A stretch of DNA of 64,000 nt from Sebastes aleutianus (GCA_916700875.1 CAKAKS010000004.1:10312534-10376533), one strand, 5' to 3'. Counted from the first letter of the stretch, positions 1 to 13,853 are shown. A program made the numbers and translations. Notes: generated by a model not told the origin, from the sequence alone.

Positions 1-3000
1 AATGGAAGTTTTACAGAAGCTGAGCCAGTTCTTGCATATGCTGCTGCCTCCCATATGGAGGAAAGGAGACAAAAGGGGCACAGTTGGCTTGTCCTATCTT
101 TTTATAAGTCCATCGACACTTAAATGCTAGCCCCGGAGAAAAAACGACACAGGGGGACATAAACCCACTGTGGTTTTAGGAGGGAAGATAATGACTTTGC
201 CTGCATTAATTTCTTCATCAGCCATCTTGTTTCCTCAGACAGAGTGGTTATGAGGCCCTCTCTGAAGGTCCTAGGTTATATAGATGCATTTCCCTGCATA
301 ATTTCGGCCCTAACAGTTGTTGTCAGCAGTGCATTTTGCGAGTCGGCAGCTGGGGAACATCTGTTTATAGGTAATGAGTGTTTGAAAAGCTACACCTCAC
401 TTTACCTTTAATGTCTTTTATTGGAGCACACTGATGGGAACGTAGCTTTAACTTTTTCGTATTGTTGTGATTCAGCGAGAAGATTCCTTCAACATGGTCA
501 ATATTACAAACACCTGCCCTGGGCAACGCGCTGAAATGAGAGCATATGATGGATCATTAATATTAACTTTCTTTAAACAGAATTCAATATGCGAGTCAAT
601 AAAGACTTCATTATCGTTATATTTTTTACTACACACCCACAACTCAGAATTTGCTCCGTTCCTACTTCTTGCTAACGACGCAACACGCAAAGTAAGAACT
701 TTCAGTCAACACTGCCGGTTCGATAATGGCTGAATAAACAACAGGAAATATTTAGTTTCTCATGACTCTTGCTCGGTGTCTCACTCTCCAGCAAATCAAA
801 CAGGACACACCTTCGCTGTTCTGTTACGTTCAAACAGTGTCTAACAGTGTCTATAGCTCAGGGCGCTTCTTCCAGGACTTGCTTTTTAATGTGTTCGTTT
901 AGACACATTTTGGATGTAAATTTGTGGGTATTTGGCAGAGCAGCTGGCCCCCGGAGCTATGGTCATGTTAGTCTAAGGGAGGAGCAAGTCCTCCGGGGCA
1001 TTGGTGTCCAGGACACTGCCTGAGAAAACAGAGCTCTTTAAAGGAAATGAGCCGTCCGTCAATATTTCCTCAGTAAATGGAAACAGACTTCTTAAGTAGG
1101 ATTAGTCTTTTAACTAACTGGGAAAGAGAATGGAGTCATGTTAAAACACAGTCAGATGACGCTGTTTTGTCACTGTCGTCCTACTATGTCAAGTATCGCC
1201 GAGATGTCATAACAGAATATAAAAAACAATGAATATATTGTAGATACTACTAATAATGATAAAAATATATTTGTACATATATTCTAAATTGAAATGTTAA
1301 AACAAATGTAAAGATATGCTGATATGTTGCAATAAAGCCAGTCTAGAAACGTCAAATACACCTCAGCATATCTGCCTTAAAGTAAAACAAATTATTTTTT
1401 TTATTGCTCAAACAGGATTCATGCTACATAATACTTAGTGTGGTAACATATATAGCAGTGTAACCACATCACCATAAAACAGGCTATTATTTGGATAAGT
1501 GAATAAAGTAATAAGCCAATACAGGAAAACCCATAAAATTGCTTTAAAATGTCATAAATCTAAGGGGAACTTCTCTGCATTACTGTGGTCACTGCATCTC
1601 TTAGTAAAGCCTTTTTTCTATTTCATTCTATATATTTTTTTTTTTTATCTATTTAATTTTTTGTAGAAGTGCCTGCTCGGCTGTTATTTCTCTCCGAGGA
1701 GCTGTCACCTTCCATCTGAAGGCCAGTTTGTACACAGCACCCTGTCGCAGTGTGCGTGTAGCGCTGCCAGAATTATATAAAGCGCTAATAAAATCAGCTC
1801 AAGTGTTCTTCCGAGTGCTGGGGGATGCCCTTTGGTGATTCCTGGATCTTGCTCTATACATAAAACCAGTCTATATATTCAGGGGAGGATTAGTTTTGAA
1901 TATGTAAAGTGGGGGTCCGCGCTGCGAGGCGAAGGGGGAATGGCATAGTGCTCTCTCGGCGATGCTGCGCGTCGGTGTTATCGCTCCCCACTACCAGCGG
2001 GTGAAAGAGGACGCCATCGGCATCTCTTGCTACTGGAGGTCCCTGCCTGTTAAGTCGCGAGGAACAGACAGCAGCACCCAAGGGACACAGTGTGTGTGAG
2101 AAAAGAGAGCAACAGAGAGATAGAGTGTGTGTGTGAGTGTGTGTTTTCCAAGGACAGTAACACCTATCTTTCACTTAAGGTGGCCTCTATGAAACTCCCT
2201 TCACAGTTTAAAGAATGGCAGCACAGTAGCAGAGATTCTTTTACTCTCAGTGAGATCATATTTTGCGTGTCGGGGGTTATTATGGGTGTGGTAAATATGT
2301 GTCGGCATCTGCATTTGTGTGTGTTTTTTTGTGTATACCATAATAAGAGTTTTCCACAGGAAGTGAAGATCTGTGTGTGTGTGTGTGTGTGTGTGTGTTT
2401 GTCTGTGTCAATGAGTGCGTGCTGTTTGGCTATGAACAATCCACCCAGATGTCTCATCTGCTATGCACAGGTCTAGAGGCTACACACACGCACACACACA
2501 CACACACACATAGACAGTGCGACACCAGTAATAAATATACCATGCTGTGTGTTTACTCACATAAGCTCACCATCACTCAAATTATGACGGAGAACCATTA
2601 GAACGCAGAAGAGCCTCAGAGCTAATTGTTAGCGCAGATAACCCCCCTCCGCCTCCTCCTCCATCCTCACTCCTCTGACATTCAAACTTCAAAATATTAA
2701 TTTTGTTGGGACAATCCAGGTTGCTCTTGGGCGACTGACAGAATGATTGAGGAAAGGAATGACTTCTCGCTATACTGCGGCAGGAGTCACAAAAGCACTA
2801 CTTTTAATTAGGCAACAATCTGTGAATCAGTGTGTTTGTGACCCGCCTGTCTTGCAGGGGGCTTGAAGGACGAGGAGCTAAATATAAAGTTGCGATACGC
2901 AGTGAGGCAGCGTATTTTTTTGCTGTCAAAAATTACATTTCATCATAAGTCATAACACAGTGTTAAACAGGACGAGGCGCTGGCATTTTTTATTACGCCG

Positions 3001-3804
3001 TAGAGATTGTAAATGGTTGTTTCAGGCAGAAAAAAGGTGAGTTTTGTTGACTTAGTTGTAGTAAGTTAAATTCACACGACAAACTAAGTCTTGATTTGTT
3101 TCTCGGGGCAAATCCTGTCGTTTTCTGTTTGAAAAGACGAAATTCAAATCTGGTTTTTACCCGAGGAAAAAAATTTAAATCTGTCATGGTTGTTCACCCT
3201 TTCAGGCCACAAAGCTGTACTGTTGTCTTTTTATTGTTCAGAAAAGCAGAGTGAGGAACTACTTTCTGCATCCATTTCTGTCCTCCCCTTCCGAGAGGGA
3301 GGAGAGAGAGAGGGAAGGAGGGAGTGTTTTGCTCATCTCTCCACCCTTTTCCTCTCCCTCCCGTTTGTCCTCCTCTCTTCACTTCTATTCTTTATCTTAA
3401 AATGTAAACTCCAGTTAGAGAAGGACCTTGCACGAAGCCCTAATACTTCGAAGATTTAGATGATCTCTAAAAATCTGCATGGTTGTCAATCACTATGCTC
3501 ATTTTGATGCAGATCCAGATGGAAATTAAAGCTTCTTTTTTATTATTTTTTTATTAAAACAACCAATTTAGAGGATTGTGCAGCCTTGGCATTGGTATGT
3601 GCTCTATCTAACACTATTTATGGATAAGAGAATTCAATGTACTTCTAAAAATTACCCTTTCATATTGCAGAAACCATTGTATTTAATCCCACAGGCAATA
3701 TTATAAGAAAGAATTGACCCTGAACATTGTAAAACAAAACTTGTGCTCCACACGTTTCCAGCAGTAAAATAGATTAGTAAAAGTATTGCATGTTGATATC
3801 CCAC
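1..3804 (-). other. Partial intron downstream of exon K
   Basis: No coding exon is supported here. It contains (TG)n/(CA)n runs at about 2371-2398 and 2482-2511 and AT-rich sequence at 1200-1660. A repeat-free block at about 2630-2880 with TTTTAATTAGGC and GATTGAGG could be regulatory. The 3' end of the gene is not visible. Confidence 0.5.
2371..2398 (+). repeat. (TG)n microsatellite
   Basis: Run of 14 TG dinucleotides. A CA run lies 85 bases downstream (2482-2511), so the two could pair as an imperfect hairpin. Confidence 0.9.
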
Positions 3805-4002
3805 CTCAATGATAGCCCCATCCGGTTGTCGGAGGAAGTGCCTGTATCTTTGTTTCAGCCCACTCAGGTACAAGGTGTAGACTGCCACATGGGTGCTGGT
3901 CTCGCGCTCTGGTAGGGGTGCACCCTCTCTTGGGAGGTCGCTAGGGGCTGCATAGCCTTCCAACAAGTCCTCCACTGTCCAGATGTAGTCATAGACTGCC
4001 AC
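3805..4002 (-). CDS. Exon K of multipass membrane protein gene (C-terminal region, last exon in window)
   Basis: Coding exon of 198 bases (66 codons), phase 0 at both ends. The acceptor is ATTATCTCCCTTTGATTAG before GTG GCA GTC. The donor is ATCATTGAG then GTGGGA. It encodes residues 629-694, joining exon J as GERRK-VAVYDYIWTVEDLL. The middle is Pro/Glu-rich and variable-looking (APSDLPREGAPLPERE). The end, HVAVYTLYLSGLKQRYRHFL then RQPDGAIIE, looks structured. Two repeated VAVY-aromatic strands are visible. The frame stays open into the intron for some codons but the GTGGGA donor fits best. The stop codon and 3' UTR must lie outside the window. Confidence 0.83.
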
Positions 4003-4044
4003 CTAATCAAAGGGAGATAATGATAAAGAGTATTGCATTGACAA

Positions 4045-4440
4045 GTTATTAGGGGTGGGAATCACCAGAGGCCTCACAATACCATATTATCACCATACTT
4101 AAGTCACAATACAATCTTATTGCAATTTTAAACATTTTACGATACGCTGAGTATTGTGATAAGATATATTGCGATTTATTACCTTTTTTCAATTGCAAAT
4201 GATGTAGTTTGTCAACATGTGTTTTATCTAATAAGATACAGATTTCATTCACATATCTTGAGGTCAGAGGTCAAGGGACCCCTTTGAAAATGGCCAGGCC
4301 AGTTTTTCCTTGCCAAAACTTAACGTAACTTTGGAGCGTTATTTAGCGCTCTTCCCAACAGGGTAACATGACATGGTATGTCTCATGGAATCAATCGGTT
4401 CCTTAGGTTTTATAGAATGATAGAATAGCGGCTTGGATTG
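4045..4440 (+). repeat. Dispersed repeat related to the 57.4 kb hAT-like element
   Basis: Starts near TTAGGGGTGGGAATC. Its second half (TCAAGGGACCCCTTTG, TTTTTCCTTGCCAAAACTTA, GGAGCGTTA) matches the reverse complement of the middle of the 57.4 kb element (57480-57640) with scattered differences. Both ends of the copy are uncertain. Confidence 0.6.
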
Positions 4441-5349
4441 TTAAGAGATTAATAGTTCATACAATAAAAGGGAAAAATCCTACACAAAAACAAGAGTCAA
4501 TAACTTTATTTCATTGAGACAACCCAATATCAAAAACCCCAGATACAGCATATCAAAATGAGCCTGAACCGTACCTTGTAAACTGCTGAGATGTTCATTT
4601 TAATTACACACAACTGCAGCCACCAGATAAGCACCACTGGCGTACAGTACACCAGCACGCTAATTCCTACTAGTGCATGAGTCCTATGGGGCCTGATCTG
4701 TGGCAGGTAAAAGAGACAGGTTGTGTTTGTGATCATGCATACATATGTATAATCCTGCTGGCAGGCTTGTTTGTGACTCTTTGTGTGTGTGTGTGTGTGT
4801 GTGTGCGTGTGCGCGTGTGTTTTGGGGGCTTACACACCTGTAATGCGCTGCCCTTCTGTATTAGGGTGAGACACGGGGAGCAAGCGGAGCGTGTAACATG
4901 TTATATAGGTCATGTAACTCGAAGTCATCCATGTGTGAAGATCATGGGAGCTCTCTCCCTCTCTGATAGTGTCTGCTGGTAAAGGGCTTGAATGTGTGCT
5001 GATCACTTGCATTACGATAGATCTTATACATCATGTTAATTAAAAGACAAAGTTGTAAATCCGTACGCACCAAGAGTAAATATAATGAAAATATGACAGA
5101 ACTGTTTTGTCTGACATAAATCCTAAATTCATGCTCCGGGCTGCCAGTTAGTTTCCTGTTTTAGGATGTGATAATTAGTCACAAGGCCTCACATACCTCA
5201 ACGTATTCTCATACGACGGTTCATATGGTATCTTCTGTAAAAAAAAAAAAAAATTCCTACGTATGTCCAGCAACACGTGGCAATTTCCATTCGTTACATG
5301 CATACAGTCTTTTAAAAAAAAACTTGCGTCTTCACATGAAACACCTTCT

Positions 5350-5700
5350 TTAGGATTAGGCAACAAACTACTTAGTTATTTTAAGGAAAGGATCTACTTG
5401 GTTAGGATTAGGCAACAAAAGCACTTAGTTATTTTAAGGAAATAAGGATTAGGCAACCAAAGTACTTAGTTAGGTTTAGGCAACAAAACTACTTGGTAAG
5501 GATTAGGCAACAAAAGTACTTGTTTAGGATTAGGCAACAAAACTACTTAGTTAGGTTTAGGCAACAAAACTACTTAGTTAGCTTAAGGAAAATATCTACT
5601 TAGTTAGGTTTAGGCAACAAAACTACTCAGTTTGCTTGAGGAAAATATCTACTTGGTAAGGATTAGGCAATAAAACGACTTAGTTAGGTTTAGGAAAAAT
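5350..5700 (+). repeat. Minisatellite, unit about 28-30 bases
   Basis: Roughly a dozen diverged units built on TTAGGTTTAGGCAACAAAAC then TACTTAG. A variant unit reads TTAAGGAAAATATCTACTTAG and is interspersed. Unit length and sequence vary, so this is an old array. A related pair of units occurs near 15985-16045 in the opposite orientation. Confidence 0.85.
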
Positions 5701-6529
5701 TTGTGGTTTGGGTTAAAATAACTCTAGAAGTGGCATTACTTACGTACCTAAGTTTCGTGACAAATACATAAATGTTGACTTCAGGTTTCACACGGGGTAC
5801 CAACACCCGTCTCTTGGGTGAAAGTCTGGTATTTTAAACCCCCTCCATCTACCCTGACCTCCTCCTTACGTGGCATTCACCGCTCTTTATATTTCCTGGT
5901 TCACGATTCCGTGAATTATACACAAGCAGATTTGTGTAGGATATACACAAATTACAGTGCATTACTTTTTCGTAGCTACAAACATTGTACGAGACCAGCA
6001 TGCATACCTACACAATCATAATGCACATCTATAAACTCTTTATTTACCTAAACTTGAATACTAATTTTAACCCTCAGTGATGAAAGTACACACACTGTGA
6101 CCACGTGGAAACACCCGTGACACTAGTGAAACTGCGCAGAGTGGTTTCAATGGAGTGAGAGCATGGTTTCACTAGTATGTATGTGAAAGACTTATTAAGT
6201 GTATGTATGTGTTTGTATGTGTACATGCATATGCTAGAGGCCGCCATATGGTCCATAATGCAAACTTTAACTCTCCCACCACAGACTCAGAACAGTATAA
6301 ACCTCATACACACACATACACACAGACTAAGCCACACACACACACACGGTTGGAGTAATAAAGAGGAGGAAGTTTTTCAAGTAGTTTCTAAAACTCAAGG
6401 TGACCCCCTAATTGGCTGCGTAATTATGATTCGTCTAAAAATACAGAAAAAGGGAAAAAGGCAAACTCATTCAGCGGGCCGTGAGTGGCAGGGTCAAGCT
6501 GAAGGAGAGGTTTAATTTGGCGGTGTATC

Positions 6530-6930
6530 GCTGTCACCCCCACACTTATAAACGGTTAGCCAAACACAACTCTAGGCACTTCACCGAGAAAACAGTGGGA
6601 GCCATTACCCCCACTTGTAATTAGAGACGTTGCATAAACTGCAAACCAGACAGCCCCCATGAGTAGAAAGGACCTCATTGTCAAAATGTCAAAGAGTCAC
6701 AAGTGCAGAGAGAAAGAAGACTAGCTGAGAACATTTAAGGAAGGTGTGTGTGTGTGTAAGGGGGAGGTGGGGACGCGGGAATGCATCTCTTCAACGCTAA
6801 TTAAGACGCTCATTAGCGAAATCGCCTCAACTGTGCCTTGCCTCTAGCTTGGCCTTGGCCCACACTGGGGGAAACTGATTACCTGAATACTTTAAGTAAT
6901 CAGCACCTCTGCTAGGCACCAATCAGTCTG
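6530..6930. promoter_or_regulatory. Candidate conserved non-coding block
   Basis: Unique, repeat-poor sequence interrupted only by a short GT run near 6744, with ACTTGTAATTAGAGACG, CGCTAATTAAGACGCTCATT and ACTTTAAGTAATCAGCACC. The density of TAAT/ATTA homeodomain cores and balanced composition resemble vertebrate developmental enhancers. This is inference only. Confidence 0.3.
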
Positions 6931-9699
6931 TTTGGATAGTGTGTGTATGTTGATCTGCTGTTTTTTTTTTCTTTTTGAGGAAACACAAGTGTGTAGAAAA
7001 TCTTCCTAAATGGCGCTTCTCAGCTTGTTCATGATACATTAAGAAATCCAAAACATTTAAAGTCACGAATGTGGAAAAAAGTAAGTAAGAAAACATCCTT
7101 TCCCGCCGCGCTGGTCGCAGGAAGTGCGCCTATATGACCCGGGCCAGGATTTCATAAACCAAGCTGTACAGTGGTGATAGAAAACACCACGGATTCAGCC
7201 TGTGTACTCTAAGTCACTTTCGGTTAAACACACCTGCTTAAATTCCCCTGTGTGGTGTGCATGTGTATGTATTTTGGCTTGCATGAAAATAGATTTTTTT
7301 TTTTTTTTACGTTAGCCATGCCACCATCCTACGCTAATTAGCACGTGAAATCCAGTTGACAAGACTAGACAAAAGCTTGAAAAGGTGTTTGTGTGTTCGG
7401 TTTGGGTGATGCCATTTCATGCAACGCACCATGGCTCTCAGGATGCATCATTGGTGAGACACAAAAAAAGGAAAGAGCATTAGAGGGCCTGTCTGCTCTA
7501 CACTACTCTGTTCTGGTCTGTTGTGTCGCGTTATGGTGCTAGCCTGGCTTCTAGCCCTAGCTTGAGTGCTCTCTCCACTCCGCCATTGTTCCATTTGATA
7601 GCACTAAGTGACTGATTTAGGTTCAATGCCTGCATGGAGCAGACAGGCCAGCTGTGGGTTAAGCAGATAGCATTCAAGTGAGCTAACCCAATTCAAACCC
7701 AATCAAGCCGGGATTTATTGTCGGGGTCTGTATTTAGAAATCTGATATAGTCTGCATCAGTCCCTTGACTTGCATCAGGAGAGACGGGCCTTATTTCTTT
7801 TAGCCGAGGACTATAAACGGCAAACCATGTTTTCCAGCAGGGACATAAATTTCAGGATTTGTAGACATTACCGCAAATGCACATGAGAGAATGGGAGGGA
7901 GGGACCGGGAGCACAGGAAGTGGGGATGGCACAGCTGCAGACATGGCTCCATGGTTCACAAATATAGCCTTTCTGGGAGAAGATGCGATTTCACACCGAC
8001 CGAATTGTACCATACCGCATATGAATACGGAATAAAAGCAAATCAGCACTTAAATACAGGCGCCTGTGCAGAGCTTTTATTTTTAAAAATGCACTGTGAC
8101 TTGTAATAAAATTTCGACTGACCTGTCAATCATGTTCATTCAAGTGTGTGCACATATGAAAGTCTGTCAAGTGATGGATTTGGAATTCCTTTGCCGGTTT
8201 TGTTAGTTTGAGGCCAAAAAAATAGGCAACACTGCCTCGGAGATAAAACGGATAAATGCACTACATTCTAAAAAAGATTTTCTTTTGTGTTATATATATA
8301 AAAAAGTGACCCATATTCATACCTAATTTAGGATTTTTAACTTGCAACTAAGAGCTTAAAAAGAGGGCAGACAGTTGCTGGGAATTAAATAGTAATTTTC
8401 CACTGGGTGAGAGAGTGGTCTAGTAACAGCTATGTCTGGGACAGGCACGGTGTATTTTATGTATTTGTCTCACACGTCCTTGACTGCCACAAATATCAGC
8501 GTCTGACATTTTCATCCATTCTGTGACATGTCGGACATAAACAGTGTCTAGAGTTGACCGTTATTATTAAAAAAAAAGGGTATTTCCGCTGCTGACAACC
8601 AAAACAGTTCTCAAACTTGACCCCGTGCAGAAAACTATGCAATCCTCAACTGATAATCAAAACACAGTGTCAAAACGGGAACCAATCACATTGCCTAGAG
8701 AGCAAATTCAAAGTCACCTGTAGTCAACGCATGCGTCCAGCATTGTGAAAATACAACCAGAAGGGGGGATGCATCACTGATTAATAAACACAAACTAACA
8801 AGGCCCCAGAGTGACGCATTAAATATTAAGCTTTTATTTAGAGAGTGATTATACATGCGTGTTTGTGTATGATATACGAGTACATACTGTATATGCATGT
8901 GTGTGTGCTTGTGTGTGTGTGTGACTGAACTGCAGGGAGGAGGGAAGGAGAAGTCTCCATGGCCAGCCAGACTGAGCCGGTCTGGCGACTGTCCAGCACA
9001 GGAGCCTAAGGCGTGGGCACGAACAGGCCTGTCAGTCCCCCAGATCCTTTAATGATTGATCCAAACTAGATAGCCATCATTACCATTCGTGCACTCTCTC
9101 TTCCCCAGGTCTCCCTTCCTCTGTCTAATTTTACCTTCCATTTGCATGTTCCCATGGACTAATTAAATCTTTCCCCTCTCTCCCTCTCTCTCTCTGTCTT
9201 TCTTTCTCTCTCCGTGTCCATTGGTATGAAAAATAATGTAGCACATTTTTGGCACATTATTATGTATGAAATGTGAGGGGCATAATGTATTCCAGTTGGT
9301 TGAAGTTCTCTAGACCCTGTCTGTAATGAGCACAACAGACTTGCTGCACAGCCTGTGTGAATGCCATACCTCCCTTTTTCTCCCATCCTTGTCTGTCTCC
9401 CATCTTAAAAGACAAAAGCCGCTGACCTTCCCTCTGTCTACCATCCACACACTTTTTTCGGTTTCCCACCCTTCCCGCAATCCGTACACAGGAGGGCTGG
9501 GGTTTTCTCCTGCCACTGCCGTGATCATTTTGGTTTGTAGTTCTGTCCCACTTGGCTTTAATTTACAGTGGGAAAATAATTAGAATCTCACTTTTGCGAA
9601 GAGTGGAGTGAAAATGTAAACAATGCTTCCCTGCGGGCGGGTGCTTCATCACTTTGACAGGTGCATTTGAATTTGCCTGGGTGGCGGACAGGCTTGGTT

Positions 9700-10040
9700 A
9701 TTTATGTGTCAGTCGCACATGGAAGCCCCGGTTGTGGCTGGGACTACGGTTGGGACTGAGACTAGGGAAGGGATTGGAGCTCTGTTGAGTGGCGGATATA
9801 GGGTTAGATTTTGGAGAAAACAGTTGTGTTGGTTCTGTACCTGGTTCTTGGAATGGGGCTGTGGCTGGATCTGGCACACACGGCGGTACTGGGAATGGAG
9901 CTGGATGTGGAGCTGGTGCTGTGGCTGAGGACAAATAGGAGAGGGCTGAGGACGGTGAGGTACTGATACCTGGGGGAGGCTAGATTTAGAGTAAGGGAGT
10001 GAAGTAAGGTTGAGTTTGGGCGTGGGCATGTGGATGGTGC
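9700..10040 (+). repeat. G-rich degenerate repeat tract
   Basis: Strongly strand-asymmetric, G/T-rich sequence made of short phrases such as GGGACT, GGAGCTGG, GGCTGTGGCTGG and GGATGTGGAGCTGGTG. It is open in frames on both strands because of composition, with no splice-site or domain support for coding. Confidence 0.55.
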
Positions 10041-10430
10041 TTGAGTTGGGGCTATCTTTGGAAATGAACTGAAATAGAACTGTGTATGGACGTGGCGTTA
10101 TAGGCTGGTACTAGCATGTTATAATAACTCTAGATCTTAAAGGTACAGTATGTAGGATTTAGTGAGGCCTAGTGGTGCGGTTGCAGATTGCAACCAACGA
10201 AGTACCCCACAAACCTGTAAGAGCCAGGTAGTCAACTCAAGACACTGCAATGGATGAGGCCTAATGGTGCCCACGATGCTTTATGTTAATGAATGGCTAA
10301 TGATTTGGAGGAAAAGGAACATTCTTTTGTATCAAGTAAATATAACGTCAGGTCGATGTGAACTGCTTAGGGATGCTGGATTGTTAAACCAAATATGTGG
10401 TGATGATAACATAACAGCATTCTGAATCAG

Positions 10431-11034
10431 GGATGTCACGAAAACCGATACTTTGGTACCAAGTTGATGCCAAAATTCTGAAAACGTGACGATACGCTAC
10501 TCGTTTTTTCTACAGTTCCGCAGGTACTGTAGGTAAAGTCAGGGCTAAAAACTAACGTTGTTCCATCATCCTGGCGACGATAGAAAATGTGTTTGGAACG
10601 CAGTAAACTCACTATTGACACGTTTCCCTGATAATGCTACATTGTGAACAAGTCCATTTTGAAATCGGTAGAAAGAAAGCTAAAAGCTAAAGTTAACATT
10701 ACCTGGTAGCAGCCGGTGTCTATGGGCAGCGCAGACCTGCGGAGCCAACAGCTAACGTCAACGGAGGTTGCATTGAGTTTCATAAAGTAGAAATGAGTAT
10801 TAGGCATGAGGAAATTAGAATGTTATCATGAGGTGTTGTAATGTAGCAGTTTGAAGGAGATGTTTTCACAGCAATATAAAATAGATATCAGAGAGAGTTA
10901 TGACCTGTTTAACTTCCTAACACTAGCTTGAAGTGTTTGTTTTTTTGCCTTGGTATCGAATAGAGAATCGAGAATCATGGAATTTCCCTGGTATTGTTAT
11001 CAACTACTAAATTTCTGGTATCATGACATCCCTA
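10431..11034 (+). mobile_element. Non-autonomous DNA transposon with AGGGATGTCA termini
   Basis: The left end reads AGGGATGTCACGAAAACCGATA. The right end reads CTGGTATCATGACATCCCTA, which reverse-complements to TAGGGATGTCATGATACCAG. About 600 bases with no transposase frame. This fits a hAT-like MITE. Target duplication is unclear. Confidence 0.65.
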
Positions 11035-12821
11035 TCCTGAATTATACACCTAATAGAATCGGCTTATTAGCTCATAACAACTTTATAAACCGCTGTATGG
11101 AAGCTACCGTATCTCAAACCAGACCATTGATTTCAATAGCCAATCTTTTTTTTATCTCTTGTATTTATATTGTCACTGTAACATTGTTAGGCGTTACCGT
11201 TCGACACCGATTTTTCCCGTACATTTCAAAACAAAAGGCAGTCATAACGTGAAAATGCAGTGGGCACATGAGCACAGATAGAGCAGAAAGGAGCATCAAT
11301 GATTATTGCCAAGCGAGAGAAGAGGTAGACACGGTTGCTTCTTTTGTCCACAGATCCTCATGCACATGCACACACACACACGCACGCACACACACGCTCA
11401 TCTACATGCTAACACACACACATACATCCATGCTCACAAACAGACAAAGCCTCACACAGTGCGAGGCAACGCATGCGTGCATCTCCAGTGCCTGCGGGCA
11501 CTTGGGGCTAGGCAGCAGGGAGTGGAGGGAGGGAGGGAGGGAGGGAGGGAAGGGAGGGTTGTGGGGAGATGGGGGAGAGGAGTGTGCACTGTGCAGAGGC
11601 TCTCTAAGCTATAGAGGGTCAATCCCTCCACTCCACCCCCACATCCACCACCATCCCCTGTCTGTCAGAGCTGGCCCGGGCTCAAGGCCTGTTTGCTGAG
11701 CACTGGGTTCATACCACAGACACAGACTGTATGTAGGCACACATACACAAGTGCCAACACAGGCTAATGGACACACATGTACTGGGCTCACACACACACA
11801 CACACACACACCAATTTGAGATAATAGGCACATATACTGTACTGCAGATGCACAAACTTTGTACGTCAGGGGTCACACTGTAAAATGCACATGCTCATTC
11901 ACAGAGATATTAATGCATGTACACACAGATACACACACTGGCTTCATGCCACACATACAAGGTCAAGACGGGCTGCGGCACATTGCACATGGCTGGGAAC
12001 AGACCAAACCACGAAGCATAAAAGACCACCGACATACATGCATGGATAAGCCAAGCAATGTCAGCCATTAGAATGGAAATAGATACGCTATTATTGTAAA
12101 TTTGGCCAATATGTGGACGGTCGGCGGATATAATTGGAGCAGCTTGAAAATGGCATGGGTGCACACTGTCTGCGTTGGGCCTGATTTGGCTGAAGCAAAG
12201 GTCTGCGTCTGGTTAAACGCACCACTGGACAAGACAGGCCACCCATTCATATTTGCATGCAGGGGCACACGCATATGCACACACACACACTGAGTGACGA
12301 AAAGGCGAGTACGCTACAGTAGCTTTCATCCACCCTCCTCTCATTACTGTGCCTATAAAGCAAAAATCGCTGGCTATAAATATTTCGACTTGAGTAATCA
12401 TGGTTAAAGTGCAATAACACGCTCCGTCCAAAAGTAGCACACGGACCAAATTGGACTTCGAGAAAAGATAAACAAGCAACAATGGCTATATTTACAGTCA
12501 GAATAAACTGAACGACTTTAAAAAGAGATTATCCAGTGAGATGGTATCTCTGAGTGCCTGAGATAATCCAGAAAATAAGATATGCATAATTCACTGTTAC
12601 TAATCTCCTTTGCAGAAAATAAAGCCTACTCCCAGCCTACAGTAAACAACTCAGATAGTTGCCCGTCTTTTACTTCCACGCCATGTCTGACTCACCCTGG
12701 GCCCTGAGGAGATCACTTTTCCAGGTTTGTTCTGGAGCCCATTGAAGTTTACCTGCAACTTTATATAACAAAGGAAAATATGTGTGCTCAGGGATAATAT
12801 GCAATTATGATAAAAACACTA

Positions 12822-13301
12822 TTAAAGATGAAGTGGGTAGAATTGGAGCCAATATAAATAAAAAGATATATTTTTTTATAAAACGGTCACTATATCCTGA
12901 CAGTAGTGCGTGAGACAGGTGAGACCGGAGGAAAACAACCAATCAGAGTCGAGCTGGAGCCTGCTCTCAATGAGCAGCTGTCAATCACTCACAATCTCCG
13001 ATCAAACAGTCAAACTAGTGAGCGCTGATCAAATAAGAATGAATATTCTGTTAGTTTGATGCCTATTTATCCTATTTTTTGCCAACAGGAAAGCTCAATA
13101 GGAACGCTCTCTCTGAAATGACCTGTGATTGGCCAGAGTCTCCCGTCAAGGGCTAGATTTTTTAAAGCCTGAAAACAGAGCCATGAGGAGGTGCAGAAGT
13201 CTAGTTTGCTCTCAGAATACTTGAATTACAATATGCTGGAAGGTTATTATGGATTTTTTTTCCCAATGATGCCAAAAACATGCTGCCTACTGCAGGTTTA
13301 A
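12822..13301 (-). mobile_element. TTAAAGCTGCAGTGGGC-family MITE, copy 1
   Basis: About 480 bases with terminal inverted repeats of TTAAAG..TG.AGTGGG..AG type. The interior, in reverse orientation, shares phrases with three other copies in the window: CACTATATCCTGACAGTAGT, AACCAATCAGAG, GATCAAACAGTCAAACTA and GAGGTGCAGAAGTCTAGTTT. No coding capacity. Confidence 0.8.
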
Positions 13302-13853
13302 GGGAATGGCTCCACCTGCAAATATGTAACATAAACCAGATGCAAGCATTGCAAAGTGACATCACATTTGTGCAAGTTAAAAATTTAGCAAGAAGATGGA
13401 ATAAAGTATTCATATACAGATTAAATAAATAATTAAATAAAGCACGTGCATGCATGCACATTAAAGCAAATGCCTCTATTACAACTTATATTTGCAAATA
13501 GTTCAATAGCAACCAGAGACTAACCGTACACACGAACCATACACATCTTGCTATTTAGTATTTTTTGATACCTTACACCAAACTAATTCAGTGTACAGTG
13601 TCACTTCTGGTAATCATTGAAAACACGTTTTCTCACTGGAACGTGTATTTTAAGATGCTGTGCTCAATCCTCAAAATTTCAGGAGCCCAGGCTTCGTATT
13701 AAGATGCTGCAGACAGATGTCAAAGTTGAGCCTTGCCTTTGATATCCAAAATTTGACTTTGGAGTAGCTTCAACCTAATCAGGCCTCGGAGGCTGGAGGT
13801 GATAAGTATCCGAGCCAATAACTGAAAATGAGAGCTGGGGAATCAGTGGTACG

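Noticed and set aside
5350..5700. CRISPR-like repeat array
   Set aside because: Units are contiguous and diverged with no unique spacers of constant length, and the genome is animal-like.
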